DNA of 64,000 nt from DASTFY01 sp963829955. Lineage in GTDB: Bacteria; Actinomycetota; Acidimicrobiia; Acidimicrobiales; Ilumatobacteraceae. The notes under the pieces were generated by a model, which did no database searches, had not been told where the DNA came from, and saw nothing but the letters and a program-made list of their open reading frames with translations. Below are positions 48,271 through 59,897 of this stretch, in pieces. Position numbers and translations under genes: made by a program. The DNA lies in the NCBI GenBank assembly GCA_963829955.1, contig CAWHKS010000004.1, positions 186,001 to 250,000 on the forward strand, in the 5' to 3' direction. The stretch's first letter is position 1; each line of letters opens with the position of its first letter.

Positions 48271-49662
48271 ATGCGTGCGCGTGCTCTCCTGGCCGGCAGT
48301 CTCGTCGGCGCTCTGCTGACGTCCGGTCTGAGCTGTGGTGGACCCGATCGGCCCGAAGCCACCGTCCACGCCGAGCCGAGCCCATCGGTGGCGCCCGCGC
48401 CAGACCCGTCGCCCAAGACGCCGACGTCGATTCGACCGTCGACGTCGATCCCTCCGGCCGCGCCGACGGGGCCGTCGATCCGGGTGACGGATGGCGAGAC
48501 CGTCGTCGCGCTCGACCCCGCGACGGGCGGTCGACGGGCGGCGTGGACCGACGCCGCGATCAGCCTGGAGGGCAACTGGACCGTGGCCCGGGACGGTGAC
48601 GCCGGGGCCAGTTGGTTCGACGCCTACGGCGTGCTCGACCGCACCGGCCAGGTCCCGGCCGGCCTGGAGCCGACCATCACCAGCGCCGACGGGCGCTGGG
48701 CGGTGTTCGCCGAGCCGGCCCCGCCCACCCGGCCGGGCGAGATCGGCCCTGGCCGCACCACCTCCCACTTCGTGGTCACCGACGGTGCGGGATCCACGCA
48801 GGAGATGACGCTGGACGGCAACTACGTGCCCGAGGCGTTCGGCTGGTTCGGCGAGACAGCAGGGCAAGGGAATGAGAGCTCAGCGAGGCCGATGAGCCTC
48901 CAGCTCATCGAGTACCTACCGCCCGAGCACCCGACCCACTACCGCGTCCGCACGCTCGACCTGGCGACCGGTGCCATCGGGTTGCCCGTCAGCCTGCGGG
49001 ACAAGGGCCAGCTCGTCGACGAGGCCATGGCCGGACTGAGCCGCACGCAGGTGTACGCCGCGTCGTCGTCCCTCCTGTTCACGCTGTATCAGCCGGCGGA
49101 TGTGACGAGCTCGGATCTGGACGATCCGGACTACGCCGTCTGGGAGTACGGCTTCGTGCACACCCTCGCCACTCCGTCCGCCGGCGTCTGGTGCATCGAC
49201 CTTCCCGAAGAGCTCGGGATGACCGGCAACTCCGGGGCCCTGGCGCTCAGCCCGCACGAACAGGTCCTGTACGTGGTGACCGGGGCCGGGAAGCTCGGTG
49301 TCATCAACGTCGCCAACCCCACCGACCTGCGCGTGTCACGCACGGCGGATCTGGGCGTGGTCCTCGATGGAGAAGAACAGCCCGTCATCGCCGCCGGCAG
49401 CGACCACGTCTGGATCGGGATGGACCGCCAGCTCCTGATGATCGACCCGAGCACCCTGGACGTTCAGGGCCGCGCCGAGCTACCTGCGCCCGTGACCGCC
49501 CTGACCCTCGACCCCACCACGCACGAGCTCCTGGCCGCGGGCGACGGCCAGCTCCAGCGGTGGACCGTCGACGAGAGCCGAGCAGAGGGAACAGTCGTCA
49601 CCCCAACGGCAACGCTCCCACTTCCTGACGGGCTGGGGCTGATCGCCCGGATCGCGACGTAG
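48271..49662 (+). CDS. Lipoprotein with beta-propeller-like repeats
   Basis: A 463-residue protein. Signal peptide with lipobox LSCG (about residue 22), a Pro/Ser/Thr linker to ~70, then repeats in the style of a WD40/YVTN propeller (VVALDPATGG, LSPHEQVLYVVTGAGKLGVINV, ALTLDPTTHELLAAGDGQLQRW). AGGAGG precedes the ATG. The upstream ECF element makes it a likely target of the neighbouring sigma factor. Its last 65 nt overlap radA on the other strand. Confidence 0.75.
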   Translation: MRARALLAGSLVGALLTSGLSCGGPDRPEATVHAEPSPSVAPAPDPSPKTPTSIRPSTSIPPAAPTGPSIRVTDGETVVALDPATGGRRAAWTDAAISLEGNWTVARDGDAGASWFDAYGVLDRTGQVPAGLEPTITSADGRWAVFAEPAPPTRPGEIGPGRTTSHFVVTDGAGSTQEMTLDGNYVPEAFGWFGETAGQGNESSARPMSLQLIEYLPPEHPTHYRVRTLDLATGAIGLPVSLRDKGQLVDEAMAGLSRTQVYAASSSLLFTLYQPADVTSSDLDDPDYAVWEYGFVHTLATPSAGVWCIDLPEELGMTGNSGALALSPHEQVLYVVTGAGKLGVINVANPTDLRVSRTADLGVVLDGEEQPVIAAGSDHVWIGMDRQLLMIDPSTLDVQGRAELPAPVTALTLDPTTHELLAAGDGQLQRWTVDESRAEGTVVTPTATLPLPDGLGLIARIAT

Positions 49663-51031
49663 TCCCGGACATCGCCAGCCCGAGCGCCTCGGCCAGGTTG
49701 GTCGCTCGCAGCAGCTCGATCGGCGCGTCCACGTCGGGCGCGGACGCCGGCACGACGGCCCGGCTGAAGCCGAGACGAGCGGCCTCGGCCAGGCGGCGCG
49801 GCGTGTGGCCGACCGTCCGCAGCTCCCCGCCCAGGCCGACCTCGGCGCAGGCGATGAGGTCACCGGCGAGCGGTGTCCCGAGGTGGGCCGACGCCAGCGC
49901 CAGGCACACGCCGAGATCGCTCCCGGGCTCGCCCAGTCGGAGACCGCCGGCCACCGACGCGTAGACGTCCCGATCGGCGAAGGGCAGCCCGGCGCGGTTG
50001 GTGAGGACCGCCACGAGGAGCGCCAGGCGGCCTTGGTCCAGACCCTGGGCCGATCGGCGCGGCGAGGGCAACGTCGAAGCCACGACCAGCGCCTGGACCT
50101 CCACCAGCAACGGCCGGTGGCCCTCCACGATGGGCACCACGGCCGACCCCGGGATGCCCTCCCCCCGGTCGGCCAGGAACAGCCCGCTGGCGTCGGCCAC
50201 GCCGGCCAGGCCGCCCTGCCCCATCTCGAACACGCCGAGCTCGGTGGTGGGGCCGTACCGGTGCTTGATCGCTCGCAGCAGGCGCAGCGCGTGGTGACGA
50301 TCGCCCTCGAAGGACAGGACGGTGTCGACCACGTGCTCTAGCACCCGGGGCCCGGCCAGGCCACCCTCCTTGGTGACGTGACCGATGAGGACGACGGCCG
50401 CGTCGCGCTGTTTCGCCTCCTGCACCAAGCGGTGGGCGCTCTCGCGCACCTGCACCATGGAGCCGGGTGACGACTCCAGCTCGGGGTCGGCCACGGTCTG
50501 GATGGAGTCGATGACGACCAGCCCCGGGCCGAGCTCGTCGAGCGCGGTGAGGATGCCAGGGAGCTGCGTCTCCGACAGCAGCCACAGCCCGCCGTCCAGC
50601 GCACTCAGGCGACGGGCCCGGTCCCGCACCTGCGCGGCGCTCTCCTCGGCCGACACGTAGAGCGCCGGCGGCGCGGACGCCGCCCGCGCCGCTGCCACCT
50701 GCAGGGCCAGGGTGGACTTGCCGATGCCCGGCTCGCCGCCGATGAGCGTCACGGAGCCCGGGACGAGTCCGCCGCCCAGCACGCGGTCCAGCTCGGGCAC
50801 GCCCGTCGGGATCGGCAGACCAGTATCCGCCTCCACCTCGGTGATGGGCCGAGCGACCGCCGCCGGACGGTTCACCCGACCGGAGCCGCCGGCGGCCCGT
50901 CCCGTCGTCCCGAATTCCTCGACGTCCTCCACGAGGGCGTTCCACGCTCCGCAGGACGGGCACCGGCCGGCCCACTTGGGATGGGTGGCTGCGCACTCGG
51001 TGCAGCGATGGACCACTCGGAGCCGCGTCAT
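49598..51031 (-). CDS. radA: DNA repair protein RadA
   Basis: About 477 residues. The N-terminal zinc finger is CTECAATHPKWAGRCPSCGAW, the RecA-like core has Walker A GGEPGIGKSTL, and the C-terminus is Lon-like (NRAGLPFADRDVYASVAGGLR). The RadA-specific KNRFG motif reads KHRYG. RadA drives branch migration and in Bacillus binds and inhibits DisA. ATG 51031 is chosen over GTG 51040 because TAGGTT is 7 nt upstream of it. Confidence 0.95.
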   Translation of the reverse strand: MTRLRVVHRCTECAATHPKWAGRCPSCGAWNALVEDVEEFGTTGRAAGGSGRVNRPAAVARPITEVEADTGLPIPTGVPELDRVLGGGLVPGSVTLIGGEPGIGKSTLALQVAAARAASAPPALYVSAEESAAQVRDRARRLSALDGGLWLLSETQLPGILTALDELGPGLVVIDSIQTVADPELESSPGSMVQVRESAHRLVQEAKQRDAAVVLIGHVTKEGGLAGPRVLEHVVDTVLSFEGDRHHALRLLRAIKHRYGPTTELGVFEMGQGGLAGVADASGLFLADRGEGIPGSAVVPIVEGHRPLLVEVQALVVASTLPSPRRSAQGLDQGRLALLVAVLTNRAGLPFADRDVYASVAGGLRLGEPGSDLGVCLALASAHLGTPLAGDLIACAEVGLGGELRTVGHTPRRLAEAARLGFSRAVVPASAPDVDAPIELLRATNLAEALGLAMSGTTSRSGRSAPARQEVGALPLG

Positions 51032-51038
51032 GGCCCCC

Positions 51039-51044
51039 AACCTA
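51039..51044 (-). promoter_or_regulatory. -10 element of radA (leaderless)
   Basis: TAGGTT on the minus strand, 7 nt before the ATG at 51031. It lies about 20 nt from the -10 of the divergent gene, where that gene's -35 should be. Confidence 0.5.
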
Positions 51045-51063
51045 CGCAGGGGGTGTCGCGGTC

Positions 51064-51069
51064 TACCGT
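51064..51069 (+). promoter_or_regulatory. -10 element of the GH63-like gene (leaderless)
   Basis: TACCGT with 6 nt to the GTG at 51076; the intergenic space to radA is only 44 nt. Confidence 0.5.
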
Positions 51070-51075
51070 GACCCC

Positions 51076-53931
51076 GTGGACGACCCGGGACTGCATCTGA
51101 CCGCTGAGGAGCAACGGCTGCGGGACGCCCGCCATGGCGTCGAGTGGCGGGTGTGGGGGCCGTACCTCAGCGAGCGCCAGTGGGGCACCGTCCGCGAGGA
51201 CTACAGCGAGACCGGTGAGGCGTGGGACTACTTCGACCACGACCACGCCCGCTCCCGCGCCTACCGCTGGGGTGAGGACGGCCTGGCTGGCATCAGCGAC
51301 GACAAGCAGCGCCTCTGCTTCGCGCTCGCCCTCTGGAACGGCCGCGACCCCATCCTGAAGGAACGGCTCTTCGGCCTCACCAACTCCGAGGGCAACCACG
51401 GCGAGGACGTGAAGGAGTACTACTTCTACCTCGACAACCTGCCCACCCACTCGTACCAACGGTGGCTGTACAAGTACCCGCAGGAGCCGTACCCGTACGA
51501 CGACCTCGTCAGCACCAACCGCACCCGCTCCCGCCAGGAGCTGGAGTACGAACTGGTCGACACCGGGATCTTCGACGAGCGGCGGTACTTCGACGTCACG
51601 GTGGAGCACGCCAAGGCCGCTCCGTTCGACATCGCCTGCCGCATCACCATCGCCAACCGTGGTCCGGACGCGGCGGAGCTGCAAGTCCTCCCGACGCTCT
51701 GGTACCGCAACACGTGGTCGTGGCCGCCGAACACGGTGCGACCGCGGGTGCGGCGGCATCCCACGATCGCCGGAGCCGTGGTCGCCGAGCACTCCGATCT
51801 CGGCCGTTACGAGCTCCACGTCGAGCGCGCCGACGGACGGGACCCCGAGCTCCTCTTCTGCGAGAACGAGAGCAACGCCCGGAGGTTGTGGAACGTCGAA
51901 GGGACGACGCCCTACCCGAAGGACGGGATCAACGACCACGTGCTGTCCGGCACGCCCACCGTCAACCCGGAAGGCCTCGGGTCGAAGTGCGCTGCGCACC
52001 TCCGCGTCACCGTGCCCGCGGGCGAGGAGGTCGTGCTGCGCTGCCGGTTGACCCGCACCGCGGGTGACGGCTCGGACCCGCCTCCGTTCGAGAACTTCGA
52101 CGAGCTGGTCGACACCCGGCGGGCCGAGGCCGACGAGTTCTACACCGCCATCACCCCGCCCGAGGTGGACGAGGACAGCGCGTCGATCATGCGTCAGGCC
52201 CTCGCCGGGATGCTGTGGTCGAAGCAGTGCTACTACTTCGATCTCGACATCTGGCTGCGGGAGCACGAGGCCCACCCCCTGCGCTCACCCCGCCGGCGGG
52301 GGACCCGCAACGAGGCGTGGTTCCACATGGTCAACCACGACGTCATCTCCATGCCCGACAAGTGGGAGTACCCGTGGTACGCGGCGTGGGACCTCGCCTT
52401 CCACACCATCCCTCTGTCCATGGTCGACCCGGACTTCGCCAAGGGGCAGCTGGACCTCATGCTGTCCCAGGCCTACCTGCACCCGACGGGCCAGATCCCC
52501 GCTTACGAGTGGGCCTTCAGCGACGTCAACCCGCCGGTGCACGCCTTCGCCACCCTGCTCATGCATTCGCTGGAGGTCGGCCTGGCCGCCGACGGGTCGG
52601 ACCCCGAGGGGATCGACCGCGAGTTCCTGAGCGACTCGTTCCACAAGCTGCTCCTCAACTTCACGTGGTGGGTCAACCGCAAGGACCCCGCGGGGAAGAA
52701 CCTGTTCGAGGGCGGCTTCCTCGGCCTCGACAACGTCGGAGTGTTCGATCGGAGCGCGCCGCTCCCGACAGGCGGTCGGCTGGAGCAGGCCGACGGCACG
52801 GCGTGGATGGCCCTGTTCAGCCAGAACATGTTGGAGCTGGCCTGCGTGCTGGCCGAGCACGACTCCACCTATGAGGATCTTGTGCTGAAGTTCCTCGAGC
52901 GCTTCTTCTGGATCGCGGCCGCCATCGATCCCATCGGCAGCACCCCGGACGAGATGTGGGACGAGGAGGACGGCTTCTACTACGACGTGCTCCGCCTCCC
53001 CGACGGCAGCGGGCAGCGGATGAAGGTGCGCTCGGTCGTCGGGCTCCTGCCGCTCTGCGCCACCACAGCCATCCCGCCCGAGCTGATGGCCAAGTTCCCC
53101 CGCCTGCGGGGGCAGGTGAACGAATATCTGCGCCGGAACCACGACCTGCTCGTCAACATCGCCGATCCGACGGTGCCCGGCGAGGGCGGGCGCCACCTTC
53201 TGTCGCTCGTCAACCGGGACAAGCTGCGCCGCATCCTGGAGCGCATGTTGGACGAGGAGCGGTTCCTGAGCCCGCACGGCATCCGCTCGCTGTCGCGGTG
53301 GCACCTCGAAGATCCCTACGTGCTGAGCGTCAACGGGCACGACTACCGCGTCGCCTACGAGGCGGCCGAGTCGAGCACGGGCGCGTTCGGTGGCAACTCC
53401 AACTGGCGCGGGCCCGTGTGGTTCCCCACCAACCTGCTGATCATCCGTGCCCTGCTGCAGCACTACGCCTACTACGGCGACGACTTCACGGTGGAGTGCC
53501 CCACCGGTTCGGGCAATCAGATGACCCTCTTCGAGGTGTCGCAGGAACTCTCCCGCCGACTGATCTCGATCTTCCGCCGCGACGAGGACGGCCGCCGCCC
53601 GGTCTACGGCGGCACCAAGATCTTCCAGGAGGACGAGCACTGGCGCGACCACCTCCTGTTCTACGAGTACTTCCACGGTGACAACGGCGCCGGCCTGGGC
53701 GCCTCGCACCAGACGGGCTGGACCGGCCTGGTGGCCAGGCTGATCCAGCTCACGGCCACGGTGACGGCCGAGGAGGTGTTGCGCGAGGGTCGTAAGCCGC
53801 TCGCCCGGCCTTACCGACGCCTGACGGGGGAGCCGATGGCCGACGCCGCCGTCGCCCGGGAGACGCGCGGGGTCAGAGAAGACACCAGAGCAGACGTCAG
53901 CGACGACGCGCCCGGCGACGCCACGCCCTGA
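51076..53931 (+). CDS. GH63/MGH1-like glycoside hydrolase
   Basis: A 951-residue protein without a signal peptide, hence cytoplasmic. It follows the large GH63-like family: an N-terminal beta region (RWGEDGLAGISDDKQRLCFALALWNG), then an (alpha/alpha)6 barrel with WAAWDLAFHT-like, GQIPAYEWAFSDVNPP and WRGPVWFPTN segments. Acidic residues in those segments are candidates for catalysis (AYEWAFSD; EDPYV region). Substrates of relatives include mannosylglycerate, glucosylglycerate and glucose oligomers. Its last 35 nt overlap the lppM-like gene. Confidence 0.85.
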   Translation: MDDPGLHLTAEEQRLRDARHGVEWRVWGPYLSERQWGTVREDYSETGEAWDYFDHDHARSRAYRWGEDGLAGISDDKQRLCFALALWNGRDPILKERLFGLTNSEGNHGEDVKEYYFYLDNLPTHSYQRWLYKYPQEPYPYDDLVSTNRTRSRQELEYELVDTGIFDERRYFDVTVEHAKAAPFDIACRITIANRGPDAAELQVLPTLWYRNTWSWPPNTVRPRVRRHPTIAGAVVAEHSDLGRYELHVERADGRDPELLFCENESNARRLWNVEGTTPYPKDGINDHVLSGTPTVNPEGLGSKCAAHLRVTVPAGEEVVLRCRLTRTAGDGSDPPPFENFDELVDTRRAEADEFYTAITPPEVDEDSASIMRQALAGMLWSKQCYYFDLDIWLREHEAHPLRSPRRRGTRNEAWFHMVNHDVISMPDKWEYPWYAAWDLAFHTIPLSMVDPDFAKGQLDLMLSQAYLHPTGQIPAYEWAFSDVNPPVHAFATLLMHSLEVGLAADGSDPEGIDREFLSDSFHKLLLNFTWWVNRKDPAGKNLFEGGFLGLDNVGVFDRSAPLPTGGRLEQADGTAWMALFSQNMLELACVLAEHDSTYEDLVLKFLERFFWIAAAIDPIGSTPDEMWDEEDGFYYDVLRLPDGSGQRMKVRSVVGLLPLCATTAIPPELMAKFPRLRGQVNEYLRRNHDLLVNIADPTVPGEGGRHLLSLVNRDKLRRILERMLDEERFLSPHGIRSLSRWHLEDPYVLSVNGHDYRVAYEAAESSTGAFGGNSNWRGPVWFPTNLLIIRALLQHYAYYGDDFTVECPTGSGNQMTLFEVSQELSRRLISIFRRDEDGRRPVYGGTKIFQEDEHWRDHLLFYEYFHGDNGAGLGASHQTGWTGLVARLIQLTATVTAEEVLREGRKPLARPYRRLTGEPMADAAVARETRGVREDTRADVSDDAPGDATP

Positions 53932-54688
53932 GCAGCACCACGAGGACGATGAGGGCGAAGAGCGCGGCCCAACCGATGAGGCCCCACACCGTCCAGCGTT
54001 CGACGTCGCTGGCGCGCAACGCCGCGGTGTCCTCCTGCAGCGCCTCGGCCTGCAGCGGGGTGGCCGCGCCGTCGGCCAACGACGGCGTCCACGTGACGCT
54101 GCCGCCGGCGGCCGTTCCGTTGGTCGCCGTGACGGTGCCCGGCAGGTCGACGGTGACCGTGAGGCCCAACGCCTGCTCGAGCGGCACGCCACCGGCCGCC
54201 GCTTGAGCGGCCACCTGCTCGGCCAGCGGCACCTTCCCCGCCACCTGGACCAGAGCTTCGTCGGCAAAGGCACCCACGCCCCCCTCGAGAAGGACCTGGC
54301 CGGTCACTCCCGTCGTCACCCGCGCGAACTCGCGGTCCTGCGTCAAGGTCACTCCGCGGAGCGGACCGGCTGGTCCGTTGATCTCGGCCAGGATCGCCGT
54401 CGCCTGCTCGGGGGTTCCGAACGGCTTGGACAGGATCACCTGGGCGCCGCCGCTGTCGGTCGGCGTGGGTCCCGTCACCGTCCAGCCCGCGGCGCGGGCA
54501 TCGTCGAAGCGCAGGTCCTCGACCGCGCCGGGGGCGCGGGCCAGCAGCTCGGCATCGGCCGTGGCCGTCACGGTGACGGTGCCGCTGCCGTCGGCCTCGG
54601 CGTCCACCACGACGTTGACGTCGAGGCGGCAGCCGGTCAACAGACCGACCAGAAGTCCGCCCGCGCAGAGCGCGGCGAGCCGGCGCAA
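53897..54688 (-). CDS. LppM-like lipoprotein
   Basis: A 263-residue protein. The lipobox signal LLTGC (about residue 20) is followed by a beta-rich domain (RLDVNVVVDADGSGTVTVTA) and one C-terminal helix (about 232-253) with a short Arg-rich cytoplasmic end. This is the arrangement of mycobacterial LppM. Start TTG 54688 gives a standard signal peptide. It is 38 nt upstream of nothing else on this strand and follows clpC by 38 nt, so it may be cotranscribed with it. Confidence 0.72.
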   Translation of the reverse strand: MRRLAALCAGGLLVGLLTGCRLDVNVVVDAEADGSGTVTVTATADAELLARAPGAVEDLRFDDARAAGWTVTGPTPTDSGGAQVILSKPFGTPEQATAILAEINGPAGPLRGVTLTQDREFARVTTGVTGQVLLEGGVGAFADEALVQVAGKVPLAEQVAAQAAAGGVPLEQALGLTVTVDLPGTVTATNGTAAGGSVTWTPSLADGAATPLQAEALQEDTAALRASDVERWTVWGLIGWAALFALIVLVVLLRAWRRRARRR

Positions 54689-54726
54689 CGAGATGGGCCT
54701 AACGAAACGTCGGTTCGGGTCCCGGC

Positions 54727-57273
<2,547 letters not shown>

Positions 57274-57279
57274 AACGGC

Positions 57280-57285
57280 AGTGTA
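57280..57285 (-). promoter_or_regulatory. -10 element of clpC (leaderless)
   Basis: TACACT on the minus strand, 6 nt before GTG 57273. I see no CIRCE or CtsR operator in the 124 nt to the divergent gene. Confidence 0.55.
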
Positions 57286-57385
57286 CCTGGGGGGTGTGGC
57301 AGCCACCCTCGGACAGATCCGATGAGAAGAGTTGGTGGGAGGAAGGGGCTTCGTGAACGCGCGCACGAGGGCCCGACCGCTCGCC

Positions 57386-57391
57386 TAGCCT
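57386..57391 (+). promoter_or_regulatory. -10 element of the polyprenyl synthase gene (leaderless)
   Basis: TAGCCT with 6 nt to the GTG at 57398. Confidence 0.55.
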
Positions 57392-57397
57392 CTCCTC

Positions 57398-58450
57398 GTG
57401 GCTCTGACTGCGGCCTCCCCGATCACCCAAGCCAGGATCATGAACTCGAGGGGCGTTTCGCCACTGCTGACACTGCCGTCCATGCCGGCTGACCTGGCCA
57501 GGGTCGAAGAGGCCCTGCGTGCCGCCGTGCGCACCGAGGATGACTACCTGACGGAGCTGGCCGGCCACCTGATCGTGGCCGGGGGGAAGCGCCTTCGGCC
57601 CGTGGTGGCCATGGCGGTGGCCCAGACCGGGCCGAGCGCCGGGATGCGCGACGGCCAGACCCGGGTGAGCGACGACGTCGTCCAGGGGGCGGTGTCCGTG
57701 GAGCTGGTGCACCTCGGGTCGCTCTACCACGACGACGTGATGGACGAGGCCGACACCCGCCGCGGCGTGGAGACCGTCAACGCCAAGTGGGGCAACCTCC
57801 AGGCCATCCTGGCCGGCGACTTCCTCCTGTCGCGGGCCTCCGAGATCGCCGCCTCGCTGGGTACCGAGATCGCCGGGCTGCTGGCCAGCACCATCGGCCG
57901 GCTCTGCTACGGCCAGATCGGCGAGCTGCGCCGGACCTACAGCCCCACCCGGACCGAAGAGGAATACCTCGACTCCATCAGCGGCAAGACGGCCTCGCTG
58001 TTCGCCACCGCGGCCCGCATCGGCGCCTTGGTGCGCGGACTGGAGCGGCCACAGGTGGAGGCCCTCACCGCGTACGGCCACGCCTTCGGCATGGTGTTCC
58101 AGATCGTCGACGACATCCTCGACCTCACCGCCACCGAATCGCAGCTCGGGAAGCCGTCCGGTCACGACGTGGTCGAGGGCGTCTACACCCTGCCCGTCAT
58201 CAGGACCTTGGCCGCCGGTGGGGCCGCGGCCGCCGAGCTGCGTGACCTGCTCGGCCGCCCTCTCGATCCCGTCGAGTGCGACAAGGCCCTGGCCATCGTC
58301 CGCTCAGGCGGCGCGGTGACCGGAGCGCTTGCGGTCGGCGCCCAGTACGTGGACGAGGCCGAGGCGGTCTGTGCGGTCCTACCGGCCGGTCCGGCCACGG
58401 ACGCCCTGCGTTCGGCGCCGAGCGCGTTGCTGGCTGTCGCTTCAGGCTGA
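57398..58450 (+). CDS. Polyprenyl diphosphate synthase (trans-type)
   Basis: A 350-residue isoprenyl chain-elongation enzyme: GGKRLRP for diphosphate binding, first Asp-rich motif LYHDDVMDEADTRRG and second FQIVDDILDLT. Chain length cannot be fixed by eye; the role is likely the quinone (menaquinone) side chain or another long-chain prenyl diphosphate. A downstream in-frame ATG at 57440 is an alternative start, but the -10 at 57386-57391 supports GTG 57398. Confidence 0.92.
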   Translation: MALTAASPITQARIMNSRGVSPLLTLPSMPADLARVEEALRAAVRTEDDYLTELAGHLIVAGGKRLRPVVAMAVAQTGPSAGMRDGQTRVSDDVVQGAVSVELVHLGSLYHDDVMDEADTRRGVETVNAKWGNLQAILAGDFLLSRASEIAASLGTEIAGLLASTIGRLCYGQIGELRRTYSPTRTEEEYLDSISGKTASLFATAARIGALVRGLERPQVEALTAYGHAFGMVFQIVDDILDLTATESQLGKPSGHDVVEGVYTLPVIRTLAAGGAAAAELRDLLGRPLDPVECDKALAIVRSGGAVTGALAVGAQYVDEAEAVCAVLPAGPATDALRSAPSALLAVASG

Positions 58451-58473
58451 GAGTGGCTCAGGGCTGAGAGTGG
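58443..58473 (+). repeat. Short duplication spanning a stop/start junction
   Basis: CAGGCTGAGAGTGG (58443-58456) recurs as CAGGGCTGAGAGTGG (58459-58473). The first copy holds the stop of the polyprenyl synthase; the second holds the GTG start of the decarboxylase. Confidence 0.7.
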
Positions 58474-59897
58474 GCGATCCGCTCGAGGACGCTCGGGCCG
58501 AGGAGGTCCTGCGCTCGACGGTGGAGGCTGCGCTCGACTACCTGCGCTCCGTCGGCGACCGGCCGGTGCGCGCGGGTACCGCGGACGCCACGGCCCGCAG
58601 CTTCGGCGGTGCGCTGCCGGAGGACGGGATCGGCAGCCCGGCGGCACTGGAGCAGCTGGTCGGCGGGCTCGACGGCGCCCACACTTCGGCCGGCCCGCGG
58701 TTCTTCCACTTCGTGACGGGTGGCGTGACGCCCGCTGCCCTCGCCGCCGACTGGTTGGCCTCGGCCATCGACCAGAACTCGTTCTCCTGGGTGTCGTCCC
58801 CGCTGGGCGGGCAGCTCGAGGTCACGGCGGTGAGGTGGCTGCTCGACCTCTTCGACCTCCCGGCCTCGTGGGGCGGCATCCTGACCACGGGCGCCACCAC
58901 GGCCAACTTCACGGCCCTCGCCGCGGCGCGCTCGTGGTGGGCGGAGCAGCACGGCGTCGACGTCGACCGTGACGGGCTCGCAGGCTCCCCTGCCCTTCCT
59001 CCGATGCCGATCTGGTCCAGCGGGCACGTGCATCCGAGCGCCACGAAGGCCCTCGCCATGTTGGGGCTCGGGCGGGACGGGGTCGAACGCTTGGTCGTAG
59101 ACGGTGACGACACGGGCTCGATCGACCTCGACGCGCTCGCCCGGCGGCTCTCGACGTCCGGCCCCTCCCTGGTCATCGCCAACGCCGGCGAGGTGAACGC
59201 CGGGCTGTTCGACCCGATCGCTGCTATGGCCGACCTGTGCGAGGAGCACGGCGCGTGGCTGCACGTGGACGGTGCCTTCGGCCTCTTTGCCCGCGTCGCT
59301 CCTGAGACCGCTCCGCTGGCCGCGGGCGTGGAGCGTGCGCATTCGGTCATCGCCGACGGCCACAAGTGGCTGAACGTCCCCTACGACTGCGGCTTCTCGT
59401 TCGTGCGGGAGCCCGCCCGGCTGGCCTCGGCGTTCACTCTGGCCGCGGCCTACCTCCCCGCCGACGACCAGCCCAACTTCGGGTACCTGGGGCCGGAGAG
59501 CTCTCGGAGAGCCCGATCGCTGGCTGTGTGGGCGAGCCTGATGGCCTATGGCCGTTCCGGCTACCGGGCGATGGTCGAACGCCACCTCGCCCTCGCCCGC
59601 CGTCTGGCGGCCCGGGTCGACGCCGCCCCCGACCTGGAGCTCCTGGCTCCGGCCACCCTCAACATCGTCTGCTTCCGGTACGCGCCGCCCGGGTCCGACA
59701 GTGACCTCGACGCACTCGACGCCCTCAACGAACGCCTCGGCGCGGCGGTGAACGACGACGGCCGGGTCATGTTCGGGACCACCCGCTTCCGGGGCATGAC
59801 GGCGTTCCGGCCCGCCATCACCAACTGGCGCACGACCGAGCCCGATGTCGACCTCGTGGCTGACGTGGTCCGCGAGCTCGGCCCGGGGTTGGTCTAG
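58470..59897 (+). CDS. PLP-dependent group II amino acid decarboxylase-like protein
   Basis: About 475 residues of the aromatic-L-amino-acid/glutamate decarboxylase fold. FHFVTGGVTPAALAADWL near the N-terminus, TTGATTANFTALAAAR for phosphate binding, HVDGAFGLFA with the PLP-pairing Asp, and the Schiff-base Lys in VIADGHKWLNVPYDCG are visible. The substrate is unknown. GTG 58470 sits in the second copy of a short duplicated sequence; no better start exists after the preceding stop. Confidence 0.88.
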   Translation: MGDPLEDARAEEVLRSTVEAALDYLRSVGDRPVRAGTADATARSFGGALPEDGIGSPAALEQLVGGLDGAHTSAGPRFFHFVTGGVTPAALAADWLASAIDQNSFSWVSSPLGGQLEVTAVRWLLDLFDLPASWGGILTTGATTANFTALAAARSWWAEQHGVDVDRDGLAGSPALPPMPIWSSGHVHPSATKALAMLGLGRDGVERLVVDGDDTGSIDLDALARRLSTSGPSLVIANAGEVNAGLFDPIAAMADLCEEHGAWLHVDGAFGLFARVAPETAPLAAGVERAHSVIADGHKWLNVPYDCGFSFVREPARLASAFTLAAAYLPADDQPNFGYLGPESSRRARSLAVWASLMAYGRSGYRAMVERHLALARRLAARVDAAPDLELLAPATLNIVCFRYAPPGSDSDLDALDALNERLGAAVNDDGRVMFGTTRFRGMTAFRPAITNWRTTEPDVDLVADVVRELGPGLV

